Program-made: the position numbers and the translations under genes | Assembly (NCBI GenBank): GCA_024641465.1 | Contig: JAHEDB010000095.1 | Coordinates: forward strand, 1 to 7,502 | Direction of reading: 5' to 3' | Source: Chromatiales bacterium | GTDB lineage: Bacteria > Pseudomonadota > Gammaproteobacteria > UBA6429 > Thiohalophilaceae | Length of the DNA stretch: 7,502 bases | Shown here: in pieces, positions 6,351 through 7,502 of the stretch | Layout: each line of letters starts with the position of its first letter | Position numbering within the stretch: the stretch's first letter is position 1 | Notes under the pieces: model-generated | The model's input: only the letters and a program-made list of their open reading frames with translations | Database searches by the model: none | What the model was told of the DNA's origin: nothing

Positions 6351-6707
6351 TCAATGTTCACCCTTGGTACGCAGCAAACCCGCCAGACGGTTACCCTGTT
6401 TCTGTGGCCCACCACGCGGAAAGATACGGTGTAAGTAGGTGCTGTTACCCCGCTCGTCTCCCCAGACAGTCTTGAAATGTTTGACCATCTTGCGGACTTC
6501 ACATTGCACACCGTGTTGCTGGAAGTAGCTACGCAGAAAATTGACCACCTGCCAGTGTTCATCGGTCAGGGTCAGGCCTTCCGCCACGGCCTGCGCCTTG
6601 ACAAAATCCTCCGACCACTGGTCGAGGTGGACGATGTAGCCCTCTGAATCCGTTAATACGGTCTGGCCGTTGACATTCAGTTCCTTGGTTTGCATATTTG
6701 GATACAT
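6351..6707 (-). CDS. DsrC/TusE-family protein lacking the C-terminal cysteines (RspA-like)
   Basis: A 118-residue soluble cytoplasmic protein with DsrC/TusE family sequence along its whole length: DSEGYIVHLDQWSEDF (20-35), EGLTLTDEHWQVVNFLR (43-59), VRKMVKHFK (71-79) and GNSTYLHRIFPRGGPQKQ (87-104). In DsrC two C-terminal cysteines, and in TusE the penultimate one, carry sulfur. Here the tail reads QGNRLAGLLRTKGEH: Asn106 stands where DsrC has the upstream cysteine and Glu117 replaces the penultimate cysteine. The only cysteine, Cys69, lies elsewhere. The frame and length are normal, so this is not a truncation. Cysteine-free family members have been called RspA and proposed to be regulatory. 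The gene follows a DmsC-like membrane subunit gene on the same strand, 97 bases apart, so it may serve that respiratory complex. The start is supported by GAGGTG five bases upstream. No sulfur-transfer activity should be assumed. Confidence 0.9.
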   Translation of the reverse strand: MYPNMQTKELNVNGQTVLTDSEGYIVHLDQWSEDFVKAQAVAEGLTLTDEHWQVVNFLRSYFQQHGVQCEVRKMVKHFKTVWGDERGNSTYLHRIFPRGGPQKQGNRLAGLLRTKGEH

Positions 6708-6712
6708 AATTA

Positions 6713-6718
6713 CACCTC
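6713..6718 (-). promoter_or_regulatory. Shine-Dalgarno site of the DsrC/TusE-family gene
   Basis: GAGGTG on the minus strand lies five bases before ATG 6707. It favours this start over the in-frame ATG four codons further in, which would be 17 bases away. Confidence 0.7.
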
Positions 6719-6725
6719 ACTTTTC

Positions 6726-6796
6726 ACCACAAAGACACGAAGAAAACCCTGAGTATTGTTTATAAAAAATACTTCGTGTCTTCGAGACTTCGTGGT
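6726..6796. repeat. Imperfect inverted repeat between the two respiratory genes
   Basis: The left arm ACCACAAAGACACGAAG (6726-6742) is complementary to the right arm at 6772-6796 with one mismatch and an eight-base insertion in the right arm, which repeats the CGAAG unit. The space between contains a further six-bp match, AGTATT/AATACT (6752-6757 and 6768-6773), whose last two bases overlap the right arm, so inner and outer pairings compete. It lies nine bases after the stop of the DmsC-like gene and just before the Shine-Dalgarno site of the DsrC/TusE-family gene. No T-run follows on the minus strand, so it is not a standard terminator for the DmsC-like gene. Repeats built from ACCACGAAG and ACACGAAG units are often scattered through environmental proteobacterial genomes, so this may be one copy of a dispersed palindromic element; it could also protect or attenuate the intercistronic mRNA. 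Confidence 0.65.
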
Positions 6797-6804
6797 CGAT
6801 TTTT

Positions 6805-7502
6805 TTAATGTTTAGGCAACACACCCACTTGCGGCATCTCAGCCAGACCGGTCTCGCGCGCATGTTCCTGGAATCCCTTATTACGCCAGAAGAAGGCCCC
6901 TGGCATGGTGGTTGGGATCACCAGCACATAGAACAGGGCGCGACCTATGATGCTGGAGGCCAATAAAGAAAGGGTCAACAGAATACCCGCGATAGCGCCG
7001 CTGAGACCGGATAAACTGGTAATCGAAATCACTCCGAGTGCGATCAAATTAACAACCAGCAAGACATTGCGCAGCCGATAGCTATAGCCATAGGTGGTGG
7101 TCTGTTCATAGTGTGAGGCCGCGCCCTCACCTCCCTGGCGGCGCATGTCCCATCCGTGGAACAGGTGACCGGAGGTTTCCATACCCAAACCGATCATTGC
7201 CACAAGCGCCAATGCCTGTATCAGACCTTGATTCGCTTCAAAACCCGTCGTTAACGTCATGACGATAGTGATCAGCACAGCGCCCAGGGTGAGTGAACTC
7301 CCCCAGAATGATGCACCGGTTTGCCAGTGGTCCCAGAACGGCCGCGCCGGGATGCGATAGAGTTTATACATGTACCATGAACCCAGTGCCACACCGGCCA
7401 GCGCAACGTAGGCAGACAGCTTGCTCAGTAGCACGGCTATATCACCGGGTAACAGGCTGAACAGGCTGTAACCTGCCAGTCCACCGAAGAACAGGGACAC
7501 CC
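6805..7502 (-). CDS. DmsC-like membrane anchor subunit of a molybdo-oxidoreductase, N-terminus cut
   Basis: The frame runs off the right edge, so its N-terminus is missing; about 232 residues are visible and end at TAA 6805-6807. The GTG at 7500 is an internal codon or an uncertain start. The fragment is strongly hydrophobic, with about six membrane segments (numbering from that codon: 3-18, 26-45, 66-84, 92-108, 144-163, 166-196). KLYRIPARPFWDHWQTGASFW (46-66, here split by family wording) resembles the DmsC anchor family, which passes electrons between quinol/quinone and an iron-sulfur subunit of DMSO reductase-type enzymes, sulfite dehydrogenase SoeABC and relatives. It ends in a short cytoplasmic tail (RNKGFQEHARETG onward). 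The catalytic molybdopterin and iron-sulfur subunits are expected just upstream, beyond the window. The substrate is unknown. The downstream DsrC/TusE-family gene hints at a sulfur compound, but this is inference. Confidence 0.75.
   Translation of the reverse strand, partial: VSLFFGGLAGYSLFSLLPGDIAVLLSKLSAYVALAGVALGSWYMYKLYRIPARPFWDHWQTGASFWGSSLTLGAVLITIVMTLTTGFEANQGLIQALALVAMIGLGMETSGHLFHGWDMRRQGGEGAASHYEQTTTYGYSYRLRNVLLVVNLIALGVISITSLSGLSGAIAGILLTLSLLASSIIGRALFYVLVIPTTMPGAFFWRNKGFQEHARETGLAEMPQVGVLPKH

Overview
The window looks like chromosomal DNA from a gammaproteobacterium of moderate GC content. This is inferred from protein family likeness only: an ECF-type anti-sigma factor, a DgcZ-like diguanylate cyclase, a di-heme c-type peroxidase, a DsrC/TusE-family protein and a DmsC-like quinol-side anchor. 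The last two suggest a respiratory, possibly sulfur-metabolising, lifestyle. No rRNA, tRNA, transposase, phage gene or CRISPR array was seen.

Layout from left to right. (a) 1-258 (+) is the C-terminal end of a membrane anti-sigma factor. (b) 368-1503 (+) holds a membrane-anchored M23/LytM-type peptidase and a small secreted protein of unknown function, probably co-transcribed. (c) 1528-2415 (-) is a CZB-GGDEF diguanylate cyclase, convergent with (b). (d) 2416-2665 is a divergent control region with two abutting palindromes (2477-2506) and a TATAAT box. (e) 2666-4569 (+) is a two-gene ABC-2 exporter, ATPase then permease, with stop and start codons overlapping. (f) 4651-4682 is a strong bidirectional terminator shared with the convergent (g) 4694-5887 (-), a periplasmic di-heme cytochrome c peroxidase/MauG-family protein. 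(h) 5901-6350 is AT-rich and has no convincing gene. (i) 6351-7502 (-) carries a DmsC-like membrane subunit, cut by the window edge, followed downstream by a DsrC/TusE-family protein. An inverted repeat lies between the two.

The most notable point is the DsrC/TusE-family protein. It keeps the fold-defining sequence of the family but has lost both C-terminal cysteines that DsrC and TusE use to carry sulfur. It sits directly downstream of a molybdo-oxidoreductase-type membrane anchor. This suggests a regulatory or structural role tied to that respiratory complex rather than sulfur relay. The other systems (zinc-sensing c-di-GMP synthesis, exporter, peroxidase, cell-wall peptidase) belong to recognisable families and look like separate transcription units. 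I did not find clear evidence for a wholly new multi-gene system in this window.
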